From: Parapedobacter composti
Lineage (GTDB): Bacteria; Bacteroidota; Bacteroidia; Sphingobacteriales; Sphingobacteriaceae
Length of the DNA: 64,000 nt
Direction of reading: 5' to 3'
Assembly (NCBI RefSeq): GCF_900112315.1
Contig: NZ_FOLL01000010.1
Coordinates: forward strand, 1-64,000
Both the position numbers and the translations under genes were made by a program. The notes under the pieces were generated by a model. That model saw only the letters and a list, made by a program, of their open reading frames with translations. It searched no databases and was not told the origin of the DNA. Position 1 is the first letter of the stretch; each line of letters opens with the position of its first letter. This document shows, in pieces, positions 18,806-27,553 of the stretch.

Positions 18806-19362
18806 TGGATAGCGAACACTTCCTCATCTACGGTGCCGGTGGCCATGCGCGGGTGTTGTTGGACGGCATCCGTAAGCAATTTGGCCCTGGAGTGGTCCAT
18901 GCGTTCTTTAACGATGGCGACCAGCCGAAAGAAATTGATGGCATACCGGTATTGGCTTATGTTTCGGAACGTTTTCCGGATATACCGTTGCTGCTCGGCA
19001 TCGGCAAGCCGGATGTCCGCGAACGCCTCGCTGAACGGGTAAGCCACCGCTTCGGTACCTTCATCCATCCGTTGGCTTCGGTGGCGAGCGATGCGATCAT
19101 CGGCGAGGGTGCGGTGGTGCTGGCTGGAGCGGTAGTGCAGTCAGGCGCCAAAGTAGGGCGCCATGTGATAATCAACGCGAACGCGACCGTTGACCATGAC
19201 GCGACAGTGGAAGATTTTGTGACGACCTATCCCGGCGTGTACGTGGGCTTTGATGCCGTGGTGGGGCATGGTGCCATCGTAAACCCGAATGTGGTGATTA
19301 TGCGGTTTGCGAAAGTGGCTCCGCATACAGAAATTCGTGCTGGACAAATCATTGAAAAATAA
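18805..19362 (+). CDS. NeuD/PglD-type sugar O/N-acyltransferase (left-handed beta helix)
   Basis: I chose ATG 18805, which overlaps the upstream TGA; a TTG at 18802 is also in frame. The 185-residue protein has an N-terminal Rossmann-like part (LIYGAGGHARVLLDGI) and a C-terminal hexapeptide-repeat helix with the catalytic histidine H131 in ATVDHDATVED. This is the layout of PglD, NeuD and VioB, which transfer an acyl group from acyl-CoA to an amino or hydroxyl group of a sugar. It could acetylate Qui4N made by the VioA-like enzyme, or modify the primer sugar; the sequence does not decide. Confidence 0.85.
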   Translation: MDSEHFLIYGAGGHARVLLDGIRKQFGPGVVHAFFNDGDQPKEIDGIPVLAYVSERFPDIPLLLGIGKPDVRERLAERVSHRFGTFIHPLASVASDAIIGEGAVVLAGAVVQSGAKVGRHVIINANATVDHDATVEDFVTTYPGVYVGFDAVVGHGAIVNPNVVIMRFAKVAPHTEIRAGQIIEK

Positions 19363-19365
19363 CTT

Positions 19366-20328
19366 ATGCTACTTCCTTATATAGTCATTGCTGTTTTGCT
19401 TGTTGCAGCGATGTTCCTCTACTTCCGCATTGCCGACCGGTACAACATCATCGATAAACCCAATCAGCGCAGCAGCCATACCATCATCACTATCCGCGGC
19501 GGCGGCGTGGTTTTCTACCTCGGAGCGCTGGCTTGGTTCTGTTGGTCGGGCTTTGCCTATCCGTGGTTTTTCGCGGGCCTCACCGCCATTACGGTGATTA
19601 GCTTCCTGGATGACGTGTTTACGCTGTCTAACCGCTTGCGCCTGACCGTGCACCTCGTGTCGGTGCTGTTGATGGTTTACCAACTGGGGGCTTTTGAGCT
19701 GCCGTGGTATGTGCTGCCCGCCGCACTCATTATCATCATCGGCACCATCAATGCCTATAACTTTATGGACGGCATCAATGGCATCACGGTCAGCTACAGC
19801 TTTGCGGTGTTGCTCTCCCTCTGGCTGGCCAACCGGCAGTGGGGGTTTATAGACGACCGCCTGCTGTATTGCACGGCCATCGCGAATGGCGTGTTCGCGT
19901 TCTTTAACTTCCGCCAGCGCGCTAAATGTTTTGCCGGCGATGTGGGAAGCGTGAGCATGTGTTTTATCCTGCTTTTTGCCACACTTAGCCTGATTTTCGC
20001 CTCCGGCAACGTCATCTTCATCCTGTTTTTTGCGGTATATGGGGTGGATAGCGTGCTGACCATTGTCCATCGGTTGCTGAAACGGGAAAATATTTTTGAG
20101 GCGCACCGGAGCCATCTCTACCAATACCTGGCCAACGAGGCGCGGGTAAACCGGCTGGGTGTATCGGCCGCTTACGGTGTATTGCAGGTGCTTATCGGCT
20201 GGATGGTTGTCCGCCTGGCGGATGCTCCTGTAGCCACGCAGCTCTGGTTTGCGGCCGGGATACTGGGCGGACTCGGATTGGTATATGTGGTAGTAAAACG
20301 CTATCTCATCCGGAAGTTTGTGCGCTGA
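19366..20328 (+). CDS. WecA/WbpL-type undecaprenyl-phosphate sugar-1-phosphate transferase
   Basis: The 320-residue polytopic membrane protein belongs to the MraY/WecA family. The characteristic cytoplasmic motifs are present: NQRSSHTIITIRGGG (33-47), the acidic pair D82/D83 in FLDDVFTLSNRLRL, NAYNFMDGINGIT (129-141) and CFAGDVGSVSM (188-198). It starts repeat-unit synthesis by moving a sugar-1-phosphate from UDP-sugar to undecaprenyl phosphate. Beside a WbpV-like gene, UDP-FucNAc or UDP-QuiNAc is a likelier donor than UDP-GlcNAc (inference). It is the last gene of the polysaccharide cluster. Confidence 0.9.
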   Translation: MLLPYIVIAVLLVAAMFLYFRIADRYNIIDKPNQRSSHTIITIRGGGVVFYLGALAWFCWSGFAYPWFFAGLTAITVISFLDDVFTLSNRLRLTVHLVSVLLMVYQLGAFELPWYVLPAALIIIIGTINAYNFMDGINGITVSYSFAVLLSLWLANRQWGFIDDRLLYCTAIANGVFAFFNFRQRAKCFAGDVGSVSMCFILLFATLSLIFASGNVIFILFFAVYGVDSVLTIVHRLLKRENIFEAHRSHLYQYLANEARVNRLGVSAAYGVLQVLIGWMVVRLADAPVATQLWFAAGILGGLGLVYVVVKRYLIRKFVR

Positions 20329-20639
20329 ATGCCCGTAGGCGTCGTATTATCCTGCGGTTTAACCTCCATGGTAGAACGTCTCCATAATAACCCTATAGAA
20401 AGCCGATAGTAACCTAACACCTGGCTAACGTTTCATCGTATTTTCATCGTAAATTTATCGTATTTTCATCGTATTAAATACGATGAAAATACATTAAAAT
20501 AACGTTTTTCTATTGTTAAAGGCCTATATCAGTATTAGTTTTGATATGGATTTCTTTGAGGGTTGACTTAAACAGGCACTAAAGGGCGGGCAAGCCGATA
20601 GCGGGAACCGGCCGACAAGGCTTCCAGACCGTTAAAACG
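20329..20639. other. Gene-free gap between polysaccharide cluster and peroxidase locus
   Basis: No credible gene lies in this 311-bp stretch, which separates the end of the WecA-like gene from the end of the - strand peroxidase gene. It is much more AT-rich than the genes on its right. It contains an array of short tandem repeats ending in a perfect hairpin (described separately at 20431-20492) and a looser AAGCC/GGCTT inverted pair around 20591-20623. No T-rich terminator run follows either structure. Confidence 0.7.
20431..20492. repeat. Four 11-bp tandem repeats ending in a 15-bp-stem hairpin
   Basis: TTTCATCGTA plus one base recurs with an exact 11-bp period at 20431, 20442, 20453 (variant ATTTATCGTA) and 20464. 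The last copy forms the left arm of a perfect inverted repeat: GTATTTTCATCGTAT at 20460-20474, loop TAA, and its exact complement at 20478-20492. An 11-bp spacing is close to one helical turn, so a protein binding every copy would sit on one face of the DNA. It could be a regulatory array, a structured RNA or the scar of a mobile element; nothing nearby decides. Confidence 0.85.
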
Positions 20640-21776
20640 CTAACGCGGCAGCGTCTCGGGTCGCCGCATCTTGTACTGGGTGGCGGTGATTGATTCCAGA
20701 AATGCTTCCAGTGCCTGGATCTCTGCTTTCGATAAGTCCAGCTTTTTCATCAGCGGATCGGTAACGGGATAAAGCGGGTCTGCGGCTTTCTGCTCGGGCG
20801 TCGCGGAATTCATCTGCATGCCGCTGTTGTATAGATTGAGTACGCCGGTGATGTTGTCAAACAGGCCGTTGTGCATCCACGGGTTGGTGTTCATCACATC
20901 ACGCAGCGAAGGGGTCCGGAATTTGCCGACGTCGTCCGGATTGCCGGTAACGAGGTAGCGCCCCAGGTCTTCGTATTTCCGCTGGTAATAGGTAAGTCCG
21001 ATGTTATGGAAATCTTCGTCGGTGAAATGGGGTCCATGGTGGCAGTTCATGCACCGGGCCTTGGTGCGGAACAGGTGCATGCCGTAAATCTCCTGATCGG
21101 TGAGCCGGTTGTATTCGCCGTCAAGGAAACGGTCGAACCGGCTACGGCGGCTGGTGAGCGTGCGCTGGAAGGCGGCCAGGGCGCCGGTGATGCGGTGGAA
21201 CGTGACGGTGTCGCTGCCATAGGCCGCGCGGAAGAGCTCCCGGTAGCCGCGATACTGCTGCAGCTTGGCGGGCAGTTGCCGGGCGTCCATCGCCATCTCG
21301 TCATGGGCGGATATCGGTGCGAGGGCCTGTTCTTCCAGCGTGGTGGCGCGGCCGTCCCAGAACAGGGTTTTCCGCTCGCTGACGTTGAGCAGCGAAAGCG
21401 TGTTGCGCCGCCCGGTCTGGTGGTCGTGGCCTATCGGCGTGTTCAGCTTGTCGGCCCAGGAGGTCTGGGGATTGTGGCAACTGCTGCACGAGATCTGATT
21501 GGAGCCCGAAAGCAGGGGATCAAAAAACAGGTACTTGCCCAATACCACATCCGGCTGCTCCATCAGCGTAAAATAAGCCGTGTCCACACCGGGCAGGGCG
21601 GCAAATTCCTGCCACTGTACCCCTGAATCTATCGCCGGCAGCGGCCATGCCGACAACGGCTTACGGTACAGCGTGGCTATGCTGTCGGTGAGCGAACGGC
21701 CCGTGGCGTCGCCACTGCGGAAAGCAGCCTGTAAGGAAAAGATGATACCGAGTACAACAAACACACAATACCGCAT
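20640..21776 (-). CDS. Di-haem cytochrome c peroxidase (CcpA/MauG family)
   Basis: I chose ATG 21776 (378 residues); an in-frame TTG at 21797 lies inside the likely promoter. The protein starts with a single hydrophobic segment (YCVFVVLGIIFSLQAAF), a signal peptide or anchor, so it should act in the periplasm. Two haem c attachment sites are present: CSSCH at 97-101 and CMNCH at 242-246, with DPLLSGSNQISCSSC and FWDGRATTLEEQA typical of the family. Members reduce hydrogen peroxide, or, like MauG, oxidise a protein partner. The gene is divergent from a TonB receptor operon with only 96 bp between them, which suggests a shared function. Confidence 0.9.
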   Translation of the reverse strand: MRYCVFVVLGIIFSLQAAFRSGDATGRSLTDSIATLYRKPLSAWPLPAIDSGVQWQEFAALPGVDTAYFTLMEQPDVVLGKYLFFDPLLSGSNQISCSSCHNPQTSWADKLNTPIGHDHQTGRRNTLSLLNVSERKTLFWDGRATTLEEQALAPISAHDEMAMDARQLPAKLQQYRGYRELFRAAYGSDTVTFHRITGALAAFQRTLTSRRSRFDRFLDGEYNRLTDQEIYGMHLFRTKARCMNCHHGPHFTDEDFHNIGLTYYQRKYEDLGRYLVTGNPDDVGKFRTPSLRDVMNTNPWMHNGLFDNITGVLNLYNSGMQMNSATPEQKAADPLYPVTDPLMKKLDLSKAEIQALEAFLESITATQYKMRRPETLPR

Positions 21777-21794
21777 AACGAAAAATTTTGGAAA

Positions 21795-21802
21795 CAAAAC
21801 TA
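21795..21802 (-). promoter_or_regulatory. Probable -7 box of the peroxidase promoter
   Basis: Read on the - strand the bases are TAGTTTTG, a match to the Bacteroidota TAnnTTTG box, 18 bases upstream of the peroxidase ATG. No well-placed TTG -33 element was seen. The box covers the alternative TTG start codon, which supports the shorter reading of the gene. Confidence 0.5.
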
Positions 21803-21808
21803 AGGATT

Positions 21809-21837
21809 TTGTAGCGTATTCTTTTTTTATACCTTTG
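21809..21837 (+). promoter_or_regulatory. Promoter of the TonB receptor operon
   Basis: TTG at 21809-21811 is followed after 18 bases by TACCTTTG at 21830-21837, matching the Bacteroidota consensus TTG-N17-23-TAnnTTTG. The receptor ATG lies 35 bases further on. The opposing peroxidase promoter is next to it, so one regulator could control both directions. Confidence 0.7.
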
Positions 21838-21872
21838 CAAAGTTTGGAATAAGTCTAAATAAATTTATCAAC

Positions 21873-24647
21873 ATGTGTTATAACTGGGCCGTGGGCTGCC
21901 TCTGTGTCTTTGCTGCTCTTCCGGGATTCTGCCAGGAAAAGGCGTTACGTGGCCGCGTGGTGGATGAAGCGCAAAAGCCGTTGGCCAACGTATCGGTGCG
22001 CGCAAAACACACCGCGCTGGAAACGACGACCGATGCGCGGGGCGTTTATGTGTTGCCGGGGGAATACTTCGCCGCGGACTCCTGCATGCTGGTGTTTTCT
22101 TATGTGGGAAAACGGCCGGAGGAAATCACGGTTCGCCCTAGCGGACCGGCCGGACTGCCGGTGGTGGTGCTGCGGGATCATTCGCTGGCGTTGGACGAAA
22201 TCAACGTTTCGGCGCGGCTAAACGCGGGCAGCACGAATTCGTCGGTGGTTATCGACCGCGACGTGATTGAACGCTACCCATCCCTGAGCTTGAATGATTT
22301 ACTGAACCACCTGCCCAACCGGCCCATCATGGCGCCGTCGGTGCAGGAAATGCAGAACGTGACCCTCCGTGCGGCGTTCCAGGGGTCTGCCGGCAATGCG
22401 CGGAATCCGCAGCAGTTGAACAATGCGTTCGGCGTGGCGGTGATTGTGGACGATGTGGCGCTGAGCAACAATGCCACGATGCAGGGCCGGAACCCGGGAG
22501 CGGGCCTGGGGATCCAACGGGCGAACATCGGTGTGCTGCCGAACGAATACGGCTTGAGCGGCTCCGCTTCGACAGCGGGGGGATACAGCGGTGAAACGAC
22601 TTTCGGAGGTATTGACCTCCGGCAGATTCCGACGGAAAACATTGAACGCATCGAGGTGATTACCGGGGTGCCGTCGGTGCGGTATGGCGACCTGACGGCG
22701 GGGGCGGTTATCGTGGACCGACAGGCGGGCCGCACGCCGGCTTTCCTGCGGGTGCAGCTCCGCAACAATGCGACTTCCTATGGTTTTTCCGATGGTTTTT
22801 CGATGGGCGAACGGTGGGGCGATGTTAACGTGAACCTGAATTACGTGAATTCGTATGCGGATAACCGCGATAAGGTGAAGCAATACAACCGCGTGAACGG
22901 TTCGCTGATCTGGACAAACTCCTTCGGCAGCGAGAACCGCTGGAAGCATACGCTCTCAGCGAACTACGGGAAACACATCGATGGCGTGCGCAAAGATCCG
23001 GATGACCCGCTTTCGACCGTGGTGAAGTACGACAACTGGAACCTGGGGTTGAGCAGCCGGTGGAGCTTCCGCCCTTCAGCGGGCTTTTTTCAGCGCTATG
23101 GGCTGAACGTAAGCTATGGTACCGGCCACCAGGTGACCTACCGGGAGTATCATTATAATATTGGATTTGTGCTCTACACCGATGCCGTGGAATCAGGGTT
23201 GGTGGAGGGGCAATACGATACCGGCCAGTACACGGCGATAGACCATGTGGATGGCCGGCCGGTGAATGCGTCCGTGCGCCTGGAAGCGTATGCGCCCTGG
23301 CATACGGGACGGATGAGCCATACATTGAACGTGGGAGCCACGGCCGACTATTCGGCCAACAAGGGCCTGGGGCGACTGGCCGACCCGTCAAAACCGTACC
23401 GGGCCCTGGGCGGGAATTATACGGACCGGTATTACGATTTCGGCCTGGTGGTGCCGGTATGGAACCTGGGGGCGTATGCGGAAGACCGGCTGCAGGCAAC
23501 GCTTGGGGGGCGGCCGCTGAACGGGGCGCTCGGCGTGCGCTGGGATATGCAGAACGGCCATGCGTCGTTTTCTCCGCGGACCAACCTGAACTACCGGTGG
23601 TCCGAGGCGGTGAATGTGGGTCTGGCATATGGCTTGTCATTCAAGGCGCCGGGACTGGCTCACCTGTACCCGGGGCCGGTGTTCAATGATGTGACACTGC
23701 TCAATGCTTACAACGGGAAAGCGGCGGAAAGCCTGGCGCTGCTGTATGTGGACCGCTTTGATCCGGACAACGGCCACCTGCGCGCCAGCCGAAGCCAGAC
23801 CCTCGAACTGACGGTGGCCTGGCAGCGGAAGGGGCACCGCCTTGGCGCCAACCTGTACCACCGGGGCAACCGCCATGGGATTACGACCCTTACGCGGCAC
23901 GAATACGTCACCCTGCCCGTGTTTGAGGCCACACCGGTACCGGGGCAACGGCCTACCGTAACGGTAGTGGGCGAAAGGGAGTATGAGTTATCCCGTAACG
24001 TGATGCTGAACAGGCTGGTATCTAACGACCGGGGCATTGAGCTCATGTACAGCAGCCCGCGGGTGGCGGCCCTGGCGACCAGCTTCTCGGCAAGCGGCGG
24101 ACTGTACCGCACGTATAGCTTTACCAATACGCCGAGCTATGAGGATGGCCTCACCCCTTCGGGGACGGCACCGACGGATATCGTACGCGGTATGTATACG
24201 CCGCGGCCTTTTGTGTCTTACAGCAGCCACGGGCGGGTGGGCTCGGCCACGCACCTGCCCCGCCTGAAGCTGGTGGTGCAGCTGACGGCTGATTTCCGGC
24301 TGTTGAACTATGCTGCTACCCGCTCGTGGGACATCCGGCCGACGGCCTACATGACCCGTGATTTGCAGTGGCACAGCCTCCAGAACGCTGGCTCGGACCA
24401 CCCGGCCTATGCGATGCTGCTGGACGTTATCCGGACAAAGCACCGGGAGTCTAACGCGCAGTCGAATTTTGTGTCGGCCAACTTCCATATGGCGGTGGCC
24501 AAGGAACTCGGCAAGCGGCTGCGGCTATCATTCAACGTATTTAACTTCCTGGATTACCAACCGCGCTATTACCGCGAAGGGATGTCAGGCATAGTAACGC
24601 CCAACGGAAAACCGTCGTTCGGCGCAGAGATTTCGTATAAGTTTTAA
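21873..24647 (+). CDS. TonB-dependent outer-membrane receptor
   Basis: The 924-residue protein has a signal peptide (VGCLCVFAALPGFCQ), a carboxypeptidase-like regulatory domain (about residues 25-105; LRGRVVDEAQKPLANVSVRA), a plug domain (about 120-285; IERIEVITGVPSVRYGDLTA) and a long beta-barrel ending in an aromatic residue (EISYKF). It should import a bound ligand across the outer membrane using TonB energy. Unlike SusC genes it has no SusD partner. It is followed by a DUF4876 lipoprotein and a DUF6850-type barrel. Ligand unknown; the peroxidase next door suggests a metal or redox link, but that is inference. Confidence 0.88.
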   Translation: MCYNWAVGCLCVFAALPGFCQEKALRGRVVDEAQKPLANVSVRAKHTALETTTDARGVYVLPGEYFAADSCMLVFSYVGKRPEEITVRPSGPAGLPVVVLRDHSLALDEINVSARLNAGSTNSSVVIDRDVIERYPSLSLNDLLNHLPNRPIMAPSVQEMQNVTLRAAFQGSAGNARNPQQLNNAFGVAVIVDDVALSNNATMQGRNPGAGLGIQRANIGVLPNEYGLSGSASTAGGYSGETTFGGIDLRQIPTENIERIEVITGVPSVRYGDLTAGAVIVDRQAGRTPAFLRVQLRNNATSYGFSDGFSMGERWGDVNVNLNYVNSYADNRDKVKQYNRVNGSLIWTNSFGSENRWKHTLSANYGKHIDGVRKDPDDPLSTVVKYDNWNLGLSSRWSFRPSAGFFQRYGLNVSYGTGHQVTYREYHYNIGFVLYTDAVESGLVEGQYDTGQYTAIDHVDGRPVNASVRLEAYAPWHTGRMSHTLNVGATADYSANKGLGRLADPSKPYRALGGNYTDRYYDFGLVVPVWNLGAYAEDRLQATLGGRPLNGALGVRWDMQNGHASFSPRTNLNYRWSEAVNVGLAYGLSFKAPGLAHLYPGPVFNDVTLLNAYNGKAAESLALLYVDRFDPDNGHLRASRSQTLELTVAWQRKGHRLGANLYHRGNRHGITTLTRHEYVTLPVFEATPVPGQRPTVTVVGEREYELSRNVMLNRLVSNDRGIELMYSSPRVAALATSFSASGGLYRTYSFTNTPSYEDGLTPSGTAPTDIVRGMYTPRPFVSYSSHGRVGSATHLPRLKLVVQLTADFRLLNYAATRSWDIRPTAYMTRDLQWHSLQNAGSDHPAYAMLLDVIRTKHRESNAQSNFVSANFHMAVAKELGKRLRLSFNVFNFLDYQPRYYREGMSGIVTPNGKPSFGAEISYKF

Positions 24648-24673
24648 TCGTTATTCATAAAAATCACTCCAAT

Positions 24674-25999
24674 ATGAAACAAATAGCTTTATTCTTGATT
24701 GCTGCCGCAGGATTCATGGCCTGCAAAAGAGACAACCCCGATGTGGTGCCGGTTAACCTGACTGTGCAGGTAACCCACAGCTTGTCTTTAACGGAACAAA
24801 ACGCATTCCCGTATGAACAAGTAGCCGTGACCATCCGGAACCTGCAGAACGGCTCGGAAACCACGCAACAGGTGGGGAACAACGGCCAGGTTACCTTTGC
24901 CGCAATCCCCGTGGGGCGTTATGACGTGACGGCCGCGGTGACCCTCCGGCAGGCGGATTACCTGCAGCTTACCGGGATAGACCCGGGAGCGGATGTGTCG
25001 CTGAACGCTTCGGTCCTGCAACAGGAAATCAGCGTCGGGTTTGCGAACACCATTGAACTGGAACTGATTTCCGGAACGCAGGGGGCTTTTGTACTGAAGC
25101 AAATCTACTATGGCGGGTCGGATAACCGCGACGGGGCCCTCTTCCGCGATCAGTTCGTCGAAATTTACAACAACACCGGCGAGGTGCTGTATGCCGATGG
25201 GCTGTACATCGCACGCTTATGGGGCCGGCAACGGCCGGACACCGACGGCCACCATTTCCAGGCCAACGGGCAGTTTGATTGGAGCCGCTCAAAGGATATG
25301 CCCGCTCATCTTGACGCGAACCGTGACTACGTGTACCTGCGCGACTTGCTCCGCATCCCGGGGGATGGAAACACGTACCCCGTACAGCCGGGCGAAAGCA
25401 TCATCATCGCCCAGAACGCGCTAAACCATAAAACACCCTATACGGGCCATAACGGCCGGGAAATATCGGTGCGGAATCCGGACCTGACGGTGGACCTCAG
25501 CGGAGCTGACTTTGAGGTGTATTACGGAGACCTGCCCGGACGGACGCCGTTCAACTCAGACATTGACAACCCTTCGGTGCCCAACATGGTCGTCATCAAG
25601 CACACTGGCAACGACTGGATACTCGATAACAACGGCCGCGACAGTTATGTGATCTTCCGCGCGGAAAACGGACTGGACGTTACCGCGCTGCCTGAATACT
25701 TCGCGCCATCGCTGAATGAGCCCAATCAGTCGGCGAACACGTACATCCAGTTGCCCATTTCTTACATCATGGACGCCGTGGAGGTGCAGCCCACGCCGAT
25801 GGAAGACCGGATACCGAAAAAGCTGCAACCCCAACATGATGCGGGCTATACGTTCGTGACGGGCGGCGCGTATTCTTCGCAAGCCGTGATGCGCCGGGTA
25901 AAGGAAACGGTAAACGGCCGCAAGGTTTTGCAGGACGCGAACAATTCCAGTGCTGATTTCGTAAGCATCAAGGCCAATCCGCGGGGTTTTGCGGAATAA
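24674..25999 (+). CDS. DUF4876-family lipoprotein
   Basis: The 441-residue protein starts with a lipoprotein signal peptide (LFLIAAAGFMAC, lipid cysteine C17). An N-terminal immunoglobulin-like section (NLTVQVTHSLSL to about residue 120) precedes a domain with QIYYGGSDNRDG and FVEIYNNTGEVLYADGLYI, which recalls lamin-tail-like domains. I recognise the whole as DUF4876, a Bacteroidota family without known function. It lies 26 bases after the receptor and six before the barrel gene, so all three are probably one transcript. It may be a surface binding protein for the receptor's ligand or the substrate of the neighbouring peroxidase; both are guesses. Confidence 0.7.
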   Translation: MKQIALFLIAAAGFMACKRDNPDVVPVNLTVQVTHSLSLTEQNAFPYEQVAVTIRNLQNGSETTQQVGNNGQVTFAAIPVGRYDVTAAVTLRQADYLQLTGIDPGADVSLNASVLQQEISVGFANTIELELISGTQGAFVLKQIYYGGSDNRDGALFRDQFVEIYNNTGEVLYADGLYIARLWGRQRPDTDGHHFQANGQFDWSRSKDMPAHLDANRDYVYLRDLLRIPGDGNTYPVQPGESIIIAQNALNHKTPYTGHNGREISVRNPDLTVDLSGADFEVYYGDLPGRTPFNSDIDNPSVPNMVVIKHTGNDWILDNNGRDSYVIFRAENGLDVTALPEYFAPSLNEPNQSANTYIQLPISYIMDAVEVQPTPMEDRIPKKLQPQHDAGYTFVTGGAYSSQAVMRRVKETVNGRKVLQDANNSSADFVSIKANPRGFAE

Positions 26000-26005
26000 G
26001 GGGGA

Positions 26006-27553
26006 ATGAAGGCGCGATTGATCACCGCATTGGCGTTGGCCTGGGCGTGGGCGGCACAGGCCCAGCCCGCCATGGATACCGTGGGTAACGCCCGGGCATT
26101 ACCCTTGGGGGTGGACAGCCTTTCGGCCTTCCGGCTGCAGGGCGTACGGGATAATCCGGTGTGGCTGCCGTCGGTTGACGACGGCTATAACCGGATTACC
26201 GTAAGCGCCGCCTTCGATAAGGGCGCGTTTATCCCCGCGCAGGGCAGCACACAAACGCAGCACTACCGGACGGCCGCCGAAGGCAAGACCTCGTGGAAAG
26301 GCACCCGGCTTTACGGCCGCTTTGCCTACGACCGCGTGCTGGAAGACAGCACCCGCCTGCGCCACCAGACCCGCATCAACCCGTCGGCGCCGGTTTATTT
26401 CGGCTCCCTCCGGTACAACCACTATGAGCGATCGGTGTATACCTTTGCCGTTGCCGGGCAGCGGGATGCCCTGCCCGGCAACTTGCCCGTGACCCTGGCG
26501 CTGGACTACCGCATAGGCGAGCACTTTTCCAACAACGACCCCCGCGGGGCCATCAGCGATTTTCAGCTGAACCTGCTGGGTGGCGTGGGCTACCGCCAAG
26601 GCCCGTGGGAATACCACCTCTCCGCCCGGTACGGCTATGGCCGCGAGCGGGTGCAGGTGGGGTTCAAAAACGTGAAATATACCCAGAATACCGAAAACCC
26701 GCTGTATATCAACTGGTACATGAACGGCTACGGCAATGCCAGCCAACGGATCAGCAACCCGCAGCGGCAGTATGACGACGGCTTCCGGCGGATGGGTGCG
26801 GGCGGCCATGTGCGCCGGCAAACGGGCAACGGGTATTGGTCGGCCGATGTCGGCTGGCTCCAGGAACAGCAGCGCTTCAAGCGGCTGGATGGCACCATAC
26901 AGACCTATACCCTGCTGAATACCTATACGCTCAGCCAATGGCGGGGCGTACTGACGGCGGTGCGGCAGCTGGGCGAAAACCGCACCATCCAGGCCGATGC
27001 CCGGGTGACCTTGCATGCAGGGAGCGACTTTGAGCCCATTTACCAAGCCAAGAACTATACCTACAGCCGGGTGTTTGCCGATGCGGGCGCACGCATCGTC
27101 AGTGAACGCTGGCAGTACGGTGCCCGCGGGGGGGTTGAGGCGACCGACCAGCGGGACGGGGTGGCGGGCGTAATCAGCACCGCCGGCGGCCTGCTGGCCA
27201 GCGGGTATGCCGAACGCCGGCTGTTGCTCGGCGGCAGCCGCATACTCCGTACCGGCGTTGCCGTGCAGTACCGCCATGCGCTGGGGAACGACCTGGTGTT
27301 TCCGGCACTGGCCGAAACACCTTTTTCCAAACACGTGGTGTACCATGATTTCCTGTACCGTACGGCATCGGCCCTTACGTATGGCCTCTCCTGCGGCTAC
27401 GCCTTCCCCAACGGGAAAGGCTCCCGGTGGGATGTCTCCGTTTCAGCCAATTACCAGCGGCGCGGCGGCCTTTCCGGCCACGCGCTGGCGGCTCCTTCCC
27501 TGCCGGGTGCCGATCGGTTTGCCGGCAGCGTACAGCTATCGTGGTTCTTTTAG
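26006..27553 (+). CDS. Outer-membrane beta-barrel protein, probably DUF6850
   Basis: The 515-residue protein has a signal peptide (ITALALAWAWAAQAQPA) and no TonB plug. It is rich in alternating aromatic and polar strands and ends in VQLSWFF, an outer-membrane barrel insertion signal. I associate this family (DUF6850) with DUF4876 genes; that name rests on memory of the pairing. It may be a pore or a receptor partner. Its last 18 bases overlap the end of the convergent GH92 gene. The gene is very GC-rich (43 of 60 bases in 26041-26100). Confidence 0.62.
   Translation: MKARLITALALAWAWAAQAQPAMDTVGNARALPLGVDSLSAFRLQGVRDNPVWLPSVDDGYNRITVSAAFDKGAFIPAQGSTQTQHYRTAAEGKTSWKGTRLYGRFAYDRVLEDSTRLRHQTRINPSAPVYFGSLRYNHYERSVYTFAVAGQRDALPGNLPVTLALDYRIGEHFSNNDPRGAISDFQLNLLGGVGYRQGPWEYHLSARYGYGRERVQVGFKNVKYTQNTENPLYINWYMNGYGNASQRISNPQRQYDDGFRRMGAGGHVRRQTGNGYWSADVGWLQEQQRFKRLDGTIQTYTLLNTYTLSQWRGVLTAVRQLGENRTIQADARVTLHAGSDFEPIYQAKNYTYSRVFADAGARIVSERWQYGARGGVEATDQRDGVAGVISTAGGLLASGYAERRLLLGGSRILRTGVAVQYRHALGNDLVFPALAETPFSKHVVYHDFLYRTASALTYGLSCGYAFPNGKGSRWDVSVSANYQRRGGLSGHALAAPSLPGADRFAGSVQLSWFF

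Noticed and set aside
19369..20124. A 251-codon open frame antisense to the WecA-like gene.
   Set aside because: The + strand frame shows all MraY/WecA motifs; the antisense product is rich in charged and His/Gln residues with no domain.
20431..20492. A CRISPR array or intrinsic terminator at the tandem repeats.
   Set aside because: The repeats are 11 bp with no spacers, and the hairpin has no T run after it on either strand within a few bases.
26099..27346. A 415-codon open frame on the - strand opposite the outer-membrane barrel gene.
   Set aside because: It is antisense to a gene with a signal peptide and barrel end, in very GC-rich DNA where long chance frames are common, and its product is low in complexity with no recognisable domain.
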